From Pseudomonas haemolytica (GTDB taxonomy: Bacteria > Pseudomonadota > Gammaproteobacteria > Pseudomonadales > Pseudomonadaceae), in contig NZ_VOIW01000005.1 of assembly GCF_009659625.1 (NCBI RefSeq), positions 496,001 to 560,000 of the forward strand: 64,000 nt of DNA, read 5' to 3'. Of the stretch, positions 36,317-46,001 are shown piece after piece. The notes beneath the pieces are model-generated. The model saw only the letters and a list, made by a program, of their open reading frames with translations, had not been told where the DNA came from and searched no databases. The position numbers were made by a program, and so were the translations under genes. Position 1 is the first letter of the stretch; each line of letters opens with the position of its first letter.

Positions 36317-37023
36317 CGTTCTACTACCTGAGTTGAAGTATCAGTTTCAAGCAACTATCAACATTAATTGCTCGACCCATTAAATCTGTAGGGCGGGTGT
36401 CGTCCGTTGCACAGCGCGCAGTGAGTTCAACATTAGCACCTTGCAACAAAACCACTGGCGATGCGTGGCAGCGCTCTCAGGGCTCCGCCCAAGCAAATCG
36501 CGCTGCCGAGCCATATCTAAACGGCGCGGCCAGCAGGCCTAGGAACAGCCCTACAACTTCCTACACTATTCCAACTAACAAACTAAGGACGCATCTGACA
36601 AAAGTTAATCGCCCACTTTAGTCGCGTCCGCGCGAAACAATAGGGCGCTTTGCGTGCACTATCCGGGTGGCCGGATACGCCTCGCTTAGTTTCTTCGGAA
36701 CGTGGCAAAAATCTCAGACATTTAATCATTGCTCAATCCTTGAGATGACAGTGAAGGCACAATTATCGGCACTCAAATAATGATTAACAGATACAGAAGA
36801 TCGCCTGAAACCCGTTCAGATGCGCCCGATCACAAACATTAATCGCGCCCACACAACAGCGCCGCACTGGATTTCAGGGCGGCTTAAGGAAAAAAGGTAT
36901 TGTTTGCAGGGGCAGAATGCTCTTGCGGCGGCTCAACCCTGGTGCGGGTTAAGCCCTGTCAAATGGCGCATTTGCCTCATCGGCCCAGACGCCAGCGTAT
37001 TCATTTGCGAATACTCCTACAGC
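36317..37023. other. Gene-free region of about 700 bases
   Basis: No credible gene. It contains the upstream region of the 474-residue gene and the 3' region of the mexS-like gene. Seen in it: a perfect stem TATCCGG-GTGG-CCGGATA at 36660-36677 without a T-run, and a near direct repeat on the minus strand (TGTAGGAAGT then TGTAGGGC, near 36545-36565) about 230 bases from the start at 36316. An unannotated small RNA is possible but not supported. Confidence 0.6.
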
Positions 37024-38046
37024 TCAAACAGCTTCAACCTGCAATGCGACACGCTCGCGGCACGGGCATTCGTCCATGTAGCGATGCGCTTCGACGAACT
37101 GACTGAACGGAAATACCGTGGTTTTCAGTGGGACGAGCACACGATCGGCTGTCAGTTGGTTGATATCACGCAACGCGCGCTGCAATGCTACCTGGTCCTG
37201 GATGATGCCCAGTTCCGGCTTGCCGGTGAAGTTGCCGATACAGTGCACAAAGAACTGGATGTTCTTCTGGAACGCCGCACAAGCCGGAAATGGCGTTTGG
37301 TTGCCGCCTTGCAGGCCATACAGCACCAGGCTGCCGCGAGGCGCCAAGACATCGCCGAGCAACGACATCTGCGGGCCACCCAGGCCATCGAACACTACGT
37401 CGACGCCCCGGTTGTCGGTGAACTTGTTGATCTGCATCAGCAGGTCTTGCTCTTCGGTGACGATAACTTTTTCAGCCCCGAGGGACAGTAGATATTCGCG
37501 TTCAGAACTGTCCTTGGTGGCAGCAATCACTCGCACACCCAGGGCCTTGCCCAGTTGTACAAACGAGGGGCCGGCACAGTGGCTGGCATCGGTCACCAGG
37601 GCAAACTGCCCGGGCTTGACCCGCGCCAGGTCCATGTAGGCAAAGTACGCAATCAGCAGCGGCGTGTAGTGCACACTGGCTTCAATCGGGCTCAAGACAT
37701 CCGGGTAACGGGTCAAGGCCGAACGTGGCAAGACGATCTGCTCGCCATACACCGGGTAATCATTAGGGCTTTCGGCTGGAAAACTGGCCACCTTATCGCC
37801 CACTGCCAAGTCATCCACGCCATCGCCGAGGGCGATAACTACCCCGGCCATCTCATGGCCAAGGCCAGAGGGCAAGCGTGCATGGGAAGACGCCAGGTTC
37901 TGGCGCCAAAGAATGTCGTACCAGCTGATGCCAATCGCTTCGACACGCACCTGCACTTCGCCCGGTGCGGGCTGCGCGGCTGCATGCTCTTCGCATTTGA
38001 GCACCTCGGCCGGACCAAACTTGTGAAAACGGATCGTGCGGGACAT
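37024..38046 (-). CDS. mexS: MexS-like zinc-independent alcohol dehydrogenase / quinone oxidoreductase
   Basis: A 340-residue medium-chain dehydrogenase of the quinone oxidoreductase type. The N-terminal substrate domain has LPSGLGHEMAGVVIALGDGV. The cofactor domain has a degenerate Rossmann loop (ALVTDASHCAGPSFVQLGKALGVRVIAATK) and DVVFDGLGGPQMSLL. It lies divergent from a gene that closely resembles mexT. This is the arrangement of mexS and mexT in P. aeruginosa, where MexS loss activates MexT. The ATG at 38046 has GAGG six bases upstream. Confidence 0.82.
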   Translation of the reverse strand: MSRTIRFHKFGPAEVLKCEEHAAAQPAPGEVQVRVEAIGISWYDILWRQNLASSHARLPSGLGHEMAGVVIALGDGVDDLAVGDKVASFPAESPNDYPVYGEQIVLPRSALTRYPDVLSPIEASVHYTPLLIAYFAYMDLARVKPGQFALVTDASHCAGPSFVQLGKALGVRVIAATKDSSEREYLLSLGAEKVIVTEEQDLLMQINKFTDNRGVDVVFDGLGGPQMSLLGDVLAPRGSLVLYGLQGGNQTPFPACAAFQKNIQFFVHCIGNFTGKPELGIIQDQVALQRALRDINQLTADRVLVPLKTTVFPFSQFVEAHRYMDECPCRERVALQVEAV

Positions 38047-38314
38047 CGCAAACCTCGTCAAAGTAACCTCTAATGCCATGAACTTTATCTGGGCTTTTCA
38101 GCTAAGGCCACCGGTCGCCATTAATAGTCGACATGCCTGTCATTGATTCCGCGAAGGAGGAACAGACCTCAACTATCGTAGGAAAAATCAATTAGCCGGT
38201 GCAGAGTACCAGCCTTTCCCCGTAAGATTCATGCCGGTCATGCTTCTCAATCGAACCTTGGAGGTTCCTGTGTGACCGCTCACGTCAAGTTTGCTGACTC
38301 TTCCAGGACACAAG
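38047..38314. promoter_or_regulatory. mexS-mexT divergent promoter region
   Basis: The 268-base gap should hold the MexT operator for mexS. A candidate LysR-type site lies around 38115-38150, where the minus strand reads ATCAATGACAGGCATGTCGA followed by CTATT. The ATCA and GTCGAC halves resemble the published MexT box, but the spacing differs. This is a guess by eye. Confidence 0.35.
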
Positions 38315-39229
38315 ATGAACCGTAACGACCTGCGTCGTGTCGACCTTAACCTCTTGATCGTATTCGAAACCTTGATGCATGAGCGCAGTGTGACCCGCGC
38401 CGCCGAGAAATTGTTCCTCGGCCAGCCTGCCATCAGCGCGGCGTTGTCGCGCCTGCGTGGGTTGTTCGATGACCCGCTGTTTGTGCGCACCGGGCGCAGC
38501 ATGGAACCCACAGCGCGCGCCGTGGAAATCTTCGCCCTGCTCTCCCCGGCCCTGGACTCGATTTCCACCGCCGTCAGCCGCGCCGCCGAATTCGACCCGG
38601 CCACCAGCACTGCCGTGTTTAGGATCGGCCTGTCCGATGACGTGGAATTCGCCCTGCTGCCGCAACTGCTCAAACGCCTGCGCGCAGAAGCCCCGGGCAT
38701 TGTGCTGGTGGTGCGCCGCGTCAACTACATCCTGATGCCCGGCCTTCTCGCTTCCGGTGAAATCTCCATCGGCGTCAGCTATACCGCCGACCTGCCAGCC
38801 AACGCCAAACGCAAGGTGCTGCGCCGCAGCCTGCCTAAATTGCTGCGTGCCGATAGCGTGCCCGGCTCACTGAGCCTGGACGACTTCTGCTCGCGCCCCC
38901 ATGCATTGGTGTCGTTTGCGGGGGACTTGAGTGGGTTTATTGATGAAGAGCTGGAAAAGCTTGATCGCAAACGTCACGTCGTACTGGCGGTGCCACAGTT
39001 CAACGGGCTGGGCACGCTGTTGGCGGGCACCGACATCCTGGCTACCGTACCGGATTATGCCGCCGAGGCGCTGACTTCGGCCGGAGGCCTGCGCGCCGAA
39101 GACCCGCCACTGCCGGTGCGTTCATTTGAACTGCACATGGCGTGGCGTGGGTCACAGGATAATGACCCGGGGGAGCGGTGGTTGAGGTCGCGGATTCAGA
39201 TGTTTTTTGGGGATCCTGAGAGTCTTTAG
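38315..39229 (+). CDS. mexT: MexT-like LysR-family regulator
   Basis: A 304-residue LysR regulator. The winged helix (LRRVDLNLLIVFETLMHERS, VTRAAEKLFLGQPAISAALS) and the full length fit MexT of P. aeruginosa very closely as I recall it. The C-terminus (DNDPGERWLRSRIQMFFGDPESL in parts) also agrees. MexT is a redox-responsive activator of mexEF-oprN and mexS. The ATG at 38315 has AGGA seven bases upstream. The pump genes that follow mexT in P. aeruginosa are absent here; an accessory island begins instead. Confidence 0.88.
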   Translation: MNRNDLRRVDLNLLIVFETLMHERSVTRAAEKLFLGQPAISAALSRLRGLFDDPLFVRTGRSMEPTARAVEIFALLSPALDSISTAVSRAAEFDPATSTAVFRIGLSDDVEFALLPQLLKRLRAEAPGIVLVVRRVNYILMPGLLASGEISIGVSYTADLPANAKRKVLRRSLPKLLRADSVPGSLSLDDFCSRPHALVSFAGDLSGFIDEELEKLDRKRHVVLAVPQFNGLGTLLAGTDILATVPDYAAEALTSAGGLRAEDPPLPVRSFELHMAWRGSQDNDPGERWLRSRIQMFFGDPESL

Positions 39230-39312
39230 GCGTTGTCGGGCAGGCTGTTCGGCTGATCATTTCTGCCTTTCCACAAACCATGGAGCTCCGTTCACTTCCA
39301 GTGGATTGCTAC

Positions 39313-39358
39313 ATTGGGGGCACATCTGAGGGCATGGTTTGAAAAGGATGCCCCCAAT
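39313..39358. repeat. Inverted GGGGGCA repeat, possible attachment-site scar
   Basis: ATTGGGGGCA (39313-39322) is mirrored by TGCCCCCAAT (39349-39358), with GAGGGCATGG between. GGGGGCA-type repeats are common as arm sites beside tyrosine-integrase islands. A related TGGGGGCAAAAGTGGAGGCA occurs at 55791-55810 on the other side of the island. Confidence 0.5.
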
Positions 39359-39628
39359 CTAAAGCCCAACAGTTCCGTTCTCGAAAAGTCTCCCCTGCGC
39401 TGTTCCCAGCCGCCGTTGAGCGCTAGTCGATGATCTCAGTTAATGGCTGAACCTCCATACGAGAACGAGTGAGGAGTCGTGTGATCGACACTGATGGTGG
39501 CGCACCATCATTAGATGTGTCCGTAAGCTTGCGCTTGCACTTCACAAAGCCGGAGCGCCAAGGCGACAGCGGCACGTGGTCGTGTACAACGACGTCGAGG
39601 GCCAGCAGGACACGGCATCAGGGCGCCC

Positions 39629-39796
39629 CTACGCCAACCCGTAGCACCCATGCCCCTGCAGGGGGGATCCGGAAAACTCGCTCAAGCGCTGGAAATAATC
39701 CGCCACTGCCGGCAACCACGGATGCTCGAACGGAGTGTCGATCCAGCGATTCACCGAAAGTCCCACAGGAATATCCGCCTGGGGATGTGGTCCGTA
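39629..39796 (-). pseudogene. C-terminal fragment of a glutathione S-transferase
   Basis: The minus strand encodes PQADIPVGLSVNRWIDTPFE and HPWLPAVADYFQRLSE, which matches the C-terminal helices of a GST family (usually TLADIPIGLSVNRW...EHPDLPAV.AYY.RL). The first two thirds of the protein are absent upstream. It is a remnant left by the event that brought in the island. Confidence 0.65.
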
Positions 39797-40067
39797 TCTA
39801 TTAATGGGGGCGGAAGGCTCCGTTAGACTCAAGTCGTTGTCAGGCAGGCCTCATTACTGATGCTTGAAATTACTGAGGATGGCTCACGTAAACGCCGCGA
39901 CGTTCAGATGATATGCGCTAAGCATCAAATCTTGAGCTGAAATGACATCTCCATCCAAGATCGTTCAACTTTCCGATCATCTGCTCAGCCAAGCCATTGG
40001 CTCAAGCGTTAGAAATATTGGATACTGCCATTGCGCCAGCACCCATCTTTCAAGGTTGAAATGACAC

Positions 40068-42488
40068 ATGGCAAGGAAGAAAGCCAAAAACTCCGGTGGC
40101 ACCGGCATACTCATCATTATTGCTCTGGCATTCAGTGCTCTCGCTGCGATCCCCAAAAACGCCTGGATAGCGATCGGTGTCATAGCGGGTATCGGCACGA
40201 TTATGTGGCTGCTGGCCGAACGCGGAAAACGCCGGCTCAATCAGCTTCAAGAATCGGCTGCAAAGAATATACGCCCGCAAAAGCCACAAGGCTTAGGCGT
40301 AACGTTTTCCATGCGTGAGGTCTCGACGAGCAATAGGGACAATGAGGAAAACCCCGAGTTTTATACGGTGCAACTTGGCTCTGCCCCTGCCAATACCTTT
40401 AAAATTCCAAGTATCAGCTCACAGAGGGCCGACGCCCGCTGGGTGCCTGCTGGCGAAATCATCGAAGTTGCCGGTTTCTCCCTGCCTGGCGGCATGTTTT
40501 ATATCGGGAGCACACTCGATAGCAGACATGATGCTCAAGAGCCTTCACTGATCAACCCAAAACTTCGGATTGCCAAGAACTACGTCGACCTCAACGAGCG
40601 ACTGATGTCTTATTGGCCGAGCTTTCACTCCATTACACCGCAAGCGCGACGCGGATACCTGCAATGGCTCGCAGCTGGGCGTAGTGATCCGTTGGCAGAT
40701 ACCGGCTATGTATTTTTGTTTTTCTATGGTTTGGAACGTCGAGCCCTCATTGATCCCATTTACGATTCAAAGGTCATTAATGAGGTTCCTCTTATAGTCG
40801 ACGAAGTCCGGCGTCTACTGAGTATTTATAGAGGAAATGGGTCATTCCGAGGCTATGCAGAAGGCTTCCTTGACTACCTAGGCAACCGCGCTGTTGACGC
40901 GAATCTCTACCTTGGCCTGCCACCCAATGTGGCCGAGCACAGCTACGAAATGCCTCTGCCGCTGCGCATCGGTTTAGGCCAGCACGCGGCCAATAAGCAT
41001 CCGCTGAACGCCGATTGGGCACTGGCATGGGCGTTGGCCGACCCCAACATCAATAAACGCACGCCAGTCATACGCTGCAAAGATGTGTTTTCACGCTTGT
41101 TCAAGCTCAAGTACGAAAACACTTATCCTGCGGGCCTGACATTGGCGCAGAACAAAACCAAGCTCAAGGCCAGCTATCGCCCTGCCTCTGCCGTAATAAA
41201 GGCCCCCACGCTTACCCTGGGGGATCTACCTGACGTTATGGCAACCTCGGGCACACGTAAAATTTTGCAACTGCTGGTCGAGCAATGCACCAGCGAAGTT
41301 GAGCCCTACAGCCGTTATTTGGGAAGAAACCCTGAAAGCGCAGAGGCACTTGAGGGGCTCCTGCAGCTTCCTGTCGCGCTCTGGCCGAAGGCAGCCCATG
41401 ATGAATTGGATGAGTTGCAGTCTAGGATTGGTAACGACCTGGTCGTCATGAGTTTTGGCGAGCTCGCAGGGCGCTTTAAAAGCGCGGGCGCATTGTCTCG
41501 AGACAAAGTAATCGCTCTGGCCCGCGCATTGGAGTCGCTGCATATTGGAATGGAACCCGACGTACTGGGTGGCAGCAAGACGCCAAAAGCCGAGGACCGG
41601 ATAGCGTTGTTTGTAACCCAGCCTGAAGATGGATCACTCCGTGCGTCTGCTGCATACAACGCTGCATCGGTAACCCTTGATTTGGCCAGTGCGGTGGCTT
41701 CGGCCGACGGTGATACCTCCAACGAAGAAATCACACTGCTTGCTCAGCATATCGATTCATGGAGTCACATGAGCGGTGCTCATCACAAACGCCTCAAAGC
41801 ACATCTGCAAATCCAACTCCAACAACCGCCCACGCTTGCCAGCCTTAAGAAAAAGCTCGATCCCTTGCCCGTCGATGCAAAACGCACCATTGCCGGCTTC
41901 CTCGCTCATCTGGCGCAGGCCGATGGCATCGTCAGCCCTGCGGAAGTGAAGTTGCTGGAGCGTGTGTATAAGGTACTGCAATTGGATAGCCAGTTGCTTT
42001 ACAGCGACCTCCATGGGGCGGCAGCCGGTGTGGGTATTGCCGTGACGCCTGCCACCACTTACCCATCCGCCGAACCCGGCGCGCAGCCTGCCTCATCTTC
42101 GAAACAAGGTTTCGTCCTTGATCATGATCGGATTGCACAGCTTCAGCGGGAGACGGCGGAGGTCTCCGCCCTCCTCGCCAAGGTGTTCACTGAGGATCAG
42201 GTTGAGGAGGCGGAGCGGCCGACTGAAAGCGCTGAACCGAATTCCGAGTCGAGCGCGGACGTGCCTGGGCTTGACCTGGAACACTCGGCCTTCCTCCGCC
42301 TGTTGATCTCTCGCCCGGAATGGAGCCGCGCAGAACTGGAAACCGCTGCCAGCGACATGGAGCTGATGCTCGATGGCGCTCTGGAACAAATCAACGACAT
42401 GGCTTTTGAACGATTCGACATGCCCGTCACAGAAGGCGACGACCCGGTCGAGATAAACACAGACATCCTGGAAGAATTAGCCCTATGA
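40068..42488 (+). CDS. sngA: SngA, TerB-domain protein of the Shango defence system
   Basis: An 806-residue protein. Two hydrophobic N-terminal segments (GILIIIALAFSALAAIP and AWIAIGVIAGIGTIMWLLA) suggest membrane anchoring. A TerB-like helical domain lies at about residues 540-650 (AVASADGDTSNEEITLLAQHI and FLAHLAQADGIVSPAEVKLLERVY, two acidic TerB repeats). The middle region matches the TerB-N type. The next two genes are an ATPase and a helicase, which gives the three-gene Shango antiphage system. The start at 40068 has only a distant AAGG; its stop overlaps the sngB start as ATGA. Confidence 0.85.
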   Translation: MARKKAKNSGGTGILIIIALAFSALAAIPKNAWIAIGVIAGIGTIMWLLAERGKRRLNQLQESAAKNIRPQKPQGLGVTFSMREVSTSNRDNEENPEFYTVQLGSAPANTFKIPSISSQRADARWVPAGEIIEVAGFSLPGGMFYIGSTLDSRHDAQEPSLINPKLRIAKNYVDLNERLMSYWPSFHSITPQARRGYLQWLAAGRSDPLADTGYVFLFFYGLERRALIDPIYDSKVINEVPLIVDEVRRLLSIYRGNGSFRGYAEGFLDYLGNRAVDANLYLGLPPNVAEHSYEMPLPLRIGLGQHAANKHPLNADWALAWALADPNINKRTPVIRCKDVFSRLFKLKYENTYPAGLTLAQNKTKLKASYRPASAVIKAPTLTLGDLPDVMATSGTRKILQLLVEQCTSEVEPYSRYLGRNPESAEALEGLLQLPVALWPKAAHDELDELQSRIGNDLVVMSFGELAGRFKSAGALSRDKVIALARALESLHIGMEPDVLGGSKTPKAEDRIALFVTQPEDGSLRASAAYNAASVTLDLASAVASADGDTSNEEITLLAQHIDSWSHMSGAHHKRLKAHLQIQLQQPPTLASLKKKLDPLPVDAKRTIAGFLAHLAQADGIVSPAEVKLLERVYKVLQLDSQLLYSDLHGAAAGVGIAVTPATTYPSAEPGAQPASSSKQGFVLDHDRIAQLQRETAEVSALLAKVFTEDQVEEAERPTESAEPNSESSADVPGLDLEHSAFLRLLISRPEWSRAELETAASDMELMLDGALEQINDMAFERFDMPVTEGDDPVEINTDILEELAL

Positions 42489-43780
42489 GCACTATCAGAG
42501 CCAAGGATCGCGATGCGGTCATTCAATCGTTACGCGCGGGCGTAGTGCCACGTGTTGGTCAGCACCTGATTCAGGTTGGCCGTGTAGGTGAGCTTGATGC
42601 TCTGATCAAGGATGTCGAACGTCTGATGGAGAGCGGATCAGCGTTTCGGGTGGTGATAGGCGAGTACGGCGCAGGTAAAACGTTCTTTCTGAACCTGGTT
42701 CGTGCTATCGCCATGGAACGAAAACTCGTGACCATGCATGCCGACTTGAACCCTGACCGCCGGTTGCACGCCACCGGGGGGCAAGCTCGCTCGCTTTACT
42801 CCGAACTGGCCAAGAATATGTCAACGCGCACAAAGCCTGAGGGTGGTGCCATGCAAGGCATCGTGGAGAAATTCATCTCCCAGGCCAAAACAGAAGCCAA
42901 GGCAGCGGGTACCGACAGCGAGACAGTAATTCGTAAACACTTGGCCGAATTGACCGAAATGGTTAATGGCTATGACTTTGCCGAGGTGATCGCTACCTAC
43001 TGCCGCGGTTTTGAGGAAGGCAATGAGCAACTGAAGGCGGACGCCATCCGCTGGCTGCGCGGAGAATTCACCACCAAAACCGATGCCCGCGCTGCCTTGG
43101 GCGTGCGGACGATCATTGACGACGCCTCCGTCTACGACCAGCTCAAGTTGCTTTCCAGGTTCGTCAGACTCGCAGGGTTCGGTGGCCTGATGATATGCCT
43201 CGACGAACTGGTTAACCTCTACAAACTGGCGAATACACAGGCTCGTAATGCCAACTACGAACAGATCCTCCGCATCCTCAACGACTCATTGCAAGGGTCA
43301 TCCGAAGGATTGGGTTTCGTGCTAGGCGGCACGCCCGAGTTTTTGATGGACACTCGTCGAGGGTTATTCAGCTACCCTGCCCTGCAGTCGCGATTGGCTG
43401 AGAACTCGTTTGCCAAAACCGGACTGGTGGATCTCTCGGGGCCGGTCATTCGCCTTACCAGTCTTACCCCTGAAGACTTCTACGTACTGCTTCAAAAACT
43501 CCGCCACGTATATGCCGGCGGCGATGCTGAAAAGTATTTGCTGCCTGACGAGGCGCTTCCTCTGTTTATGGCTCACTGCAACCAACGCCTAGGGGAAGCC
43601 TACTTCCGCACACCGCGTACCACGATCACAGCGTTCATCAACCTACTGGCCATCCTGGAGCAAAACCCAGGGGCCGATTGGCGAACACTGTTAGGGGCAG
43701 TCGAGGTCGCCAAGGATTCCTGCGGTGAAGATGATATGAAGGTCGATGCGGACGATGAACTTGCCACCTTCACACTCTGA
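42485..43780 (+). CDS. sngB: SngB, ATPase of the Shango defence system
   Basis: A 431-residue P-loop ATPase of the DUF2791 type, related to ATP-binding proteins of BREX-like systems. Walker A is IGEYGAGKTFF at about residues 58-68 and Walker B is LMICLDELVNLY at about 235-246. The N-terminal RAGVVPRVGQHLIQVGR and the arginine-rich region RTTITAFINLLAIL are family features. It is translationally coupled to sngA by ATGA and overlaps sngC by 35 bases. No BREX partners (PglZ, BrxL, methylase) are present. Confidence 0.86.
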   Translation: MSTIRAKDRDAVIQSLRAGVVPRVGQHLIQVGRVGELDALIKDVERLMESGSAFRVVIGEYGAGKTFFLNLVRAIAMERKLVTMHADLNPDRRLHATGGQARSLYSELAKNMSTRTKPEGGAMQGIVEKFISQAKTEAKAAGTDSETVIRKHLAELTEMVNGYDFAEVIATYCRGFEEGNEQLKADAIRWLRGEFTTKTDARAALGVRTIIDDASVYDQLKLLSRFVRLAGFGGLMICLDELVNLYKLANTQARNANYEQILRILNDSLQGSSEGLGFVLGGTPEFLMDTRRGLFSYPALQSRLAENSFAKTGLVDLSGPVIRLTSLTPEDFYVLLQKLRHVYAGGDAEKYLLPDEALPLFMAHCNQRLGEAYFRTPRTTITAFINLLAILEQNPGADWRTLLGAVEVAKDSCGEDDMKVDADDELATFTL

Positions 43781-46001
43781 TTCATCAGGCTTCGAACAGC
43801 TAGAGCCCCGAATCCAGCGCTGGATTTGGGCTGAAGGTTGGACCTCCCTTCGCGACGCCCAGGAATGGGCCGTGCCTGTTCTGGTGCACGCCGATCAGGA
43901 CGTCATCATCGCCGCAGCAACAGCCGCTGGCAAAACCGAAGCCGCCTTCTTACCCATCCTGACGAATCTGCTCAATAACGATGATCCTCCTGGTGCGGTG
44001 CTGTATATCAGTCCGCTCAAGGCCTTGATTAACGATCAATGGGACAGGTTAAGCCGACTCTGTGAACAGCTTGAGATCCCTGTTGTCGCTTGGCACGGAG
44101 ATGTTTCATCCAGCAAAAAACACCGTTTTCTCAAATCATCTGAGGGCGTCCTGCTAATCACTCCCGAATCTCTTGAAGCATTGTTCGTCAATCGTGGCTC
44201 AAGTCTCGGCGGGGTATTCCAACACCTGCGCTATATCGTCGTGGACGAACTACACGCTTTCATCGGCAGTGAGCGAGGCAAACAACTTCAGTCATTGATG
44301 CACAGGGTTGAACTTGCTGCGGGGAGGCGCCTCCCCAGAGTTGGGCTTTCAGCCACCCTCGGCGATATGAAGATGGCGTCAGCGTTTTTGCGCCCAGCAA
44401 ATGCCGATAACGTTACCGTTACCGTTATTGAATCGAAAAACGCTAACCAAACACTTCAGGTGCAAGTTCGCGGATACATTCAGCCGCCAATGAGCGAGCT
44501 TAAAAAGAAACCTGGTCAACTTAATGTGCAGGAGGGGGATGAAGACGACACGGAAAACGAGGCAAGCCCCGACTTCGCGATTGCTGAGCATCTCTACCAG
44601 GTACTACGCGGCAGTAATAACTTGATATTCCCGAATAGTCGGTCTCAGGTTGAATGGTACGCAGACCAACTGCGCCGACGATGCGAGAAAGACGGCGTTC
44701 CCAACGAGTTCTGGCCTCATCACGGCAGTCTCTCGAAAGACCTGCGGGAGCAGGCTGAACATGCACTGAAAGCCGGCGACCGGCCAGCATCTGCGATTTG
44801 CACTACAACACTTGAACTCGGAATAGACATCGGCAGTATCAAAGCGGTGGTGCAAATTGGTGCCCCACCTTCCGTGGCAAGTCTGCGTCAACGTTTAGGG
44901 CGTTCGGGCAGACGCCCAGGAGAGAAAGCAACGTTACGCGTTTACTGTAAGGAATCACCGCTCACGGATAAATCTGGCTTATCTGATCAATTACGCCAAG
45001 GGTTGGTACAAACCATTGCCATGGTTCGACTGCTGACCAGAGGTTGGTTTGAACCTCCCAGAGCGCAGGGCATTCATGCCTCCACCTTGGTTCAGCAATG
45101 CCTTTCCATCATTGCTCAATGCGGCGGCGCTTCGGCTGCCGACCTATGGAAAAACTTGATTGTTGAAGGCGCATTTCAAGGTATTGAAAAGCCGGACTTT
45201 GTGAAACTACTCAAATCTCTGGGTGAGCACGAATTGATTGTCCAGGACAGCTCAGGGTTGTTGCTGCCTGGAACAGTTGGCGAGCGCATGATCAATCACT
45301 ATGAGTTCTACAGCGCATTCACCAGCGATGAGGAATTCCGTCTGGTATGCGACGGTAAAGCGTTGGGCTCGGTCCCCGTGAGCCGTCCGCTTACTAAAGA
45401 CCAGCGCATTATCTTTGGTGGCCGTCGATGGCAGGTGCGTGATGTTGACCTGCGGGCCAAAGTCATCATTGTCTCAGCGGCACGCGGCGGGGCTCCTCCA
45501 CAGTTCGATGGCTTGGGCGCAATGGTACATGACGCCGTACGCGCGGAGATGCGAGCAGTCTTGGCGGACTCCAGCCCCTGCCCTTTTATCGATCATGGTG
45601 CCAAAGCTTTACTCGACGAGGCCCGAAAAACTTTTGCGTTATTGGGGCTTGGTGAGCGGTACCTTATCGAGTCGGGTGGGAAATGTTATTTGATCAGTTG
45701 GTTGGGTGATTACGCTAATGATGCACTACGCCTGCTGCTCAATTATGTAGGTTTATCTTGTGATAATTCGGGCTTAGCTATAGAGATCGACGCGAGCATT
45801 GATCAGACAAAAAATGCACTCACGGATGTGGGAAGTCTGGATCCAAGCGATCTGAACTCGATACTCTCAGATGTGGAGAACATGTTGCGCGAAAAATGGG
45901 ATTGGGCGCTGCCAGAGACGCTGCTTATAAAATCTTTCGCATCCATATCTCTCGATATTTCACACGCAGTACTTTTTGCCAAAAAGCAACAAGAAAAATA
46001 A
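43746..46001 (+). CDS. sngC: SngC, DEAD/DEAH helicase of the Shango defence system
   Basis: A 751-residue superfamily 2 helicase. Walker A is AAATAAGKTEAAF at about residues 55-67, the DExH box is VDELHAF at about 165, and motif VI is LRQRLGRSGRRPGE at about 380. The order resembles Lhr-type helicases. A 300-residue C-terminal part follows the core. The start chosen is the ATG at 43746, with AAGG three bases upstream; an in-frame ATG at 43755 is equally possible. It ends 318 bases before the convergent end of zorD. Confidence 0.86.
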   Translation: MRTMNLPPSHSDSSGFEQLEPRIQRWIWAEGWTSLRDAQEWAVPVLVHADQDVIIAAATAAGKTEAAFLPILTNLLNNDDPPGAVLYISPLKALINDQWDRLSRLCEQLEIPVVAWHGDVSSSKKHRFLKSSEGVLLITPESLEALFVNRGSSLGGVFQHLRYIVVDELHAFIGSERGKQLQSLMHRVELAAGRRLPRVGLSATLGDMKMASAFLRPANADNVTVTVIESKNANQTLQVQVRGYIQPPMSELKKKPGQLNVQEGDEDDTENEASPDFAIAEHLYQVLRGSNNLIFPNSRSQVEWYADQLRRRCEKDGVPNEFWPHHGSLSKDLREQAEHALKAGDRPASAICTTTLELGIDIGSIKAVVQIGAPPSVASLRQRLGRSGRRPGEKATLRVYCKESPLTDKSGLSDQLRQGLVQTIAMVRLLTRGWFEPPRAQGIHASTLVQQCLSIIAQCGGASAADLWKNLIVEGAFQGIEKPDFVKLLKSLGEHELIVQDSSGLLLPGTVGERMINHYEFYSAFTSDEEFRLVCDGKALGSVPVSRPLTKDQRIIFGGRRWQVRDVDLRAKVIIVSAARGGAPPQFDGLGAMVHDAVRAEMRAVLADSSPCPFIDHGAKALLDEARKTFALLGLGERYLIESGGKCYLISWLGDYANDALRLLLNYVGLSCDNSGLAIEIDASIDQTKNALTDVGSLDPSDLNSILSDVENMLREKWDWALPETLLIKSFASISLDISHAVLFAKKQQEK

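Larger units (their letters stand above)
39230..40067. other. Gene-poor left border of the defence island
   Basis: About 840 bases without an intact gene. It contains an inverted GGGGGCA repeat (39313-39358), a truncated glutathione S-transferase tail (39629-39796) and unidentified low-coding sequence. The stretch from 39840 to 40060 probably holds the sngA promoter. Confidence 0.65.

Noticed and set aside
36397..36621. Small plus-strand open frame upstream of the 474-residue gene
   Set aside because: No ribosome binding site and no coding-like composition; left as intergenic.
39469..39804. A 111-codon open frame in the gap after mexT
   Set aside because: Composition is typical of non-coding GC-rich sequence, it overlaps the GST fragment on the other strand, and it has no similarity I recognise.
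42485..43780. BREX system, because the ATPase resembles BREX-like ATP-binding proteins
   Set aside because: No PglZ, methylase, BrxA/B or BrxL genes are nearby. The TerB, ATPase and helicase trio fits Shango.
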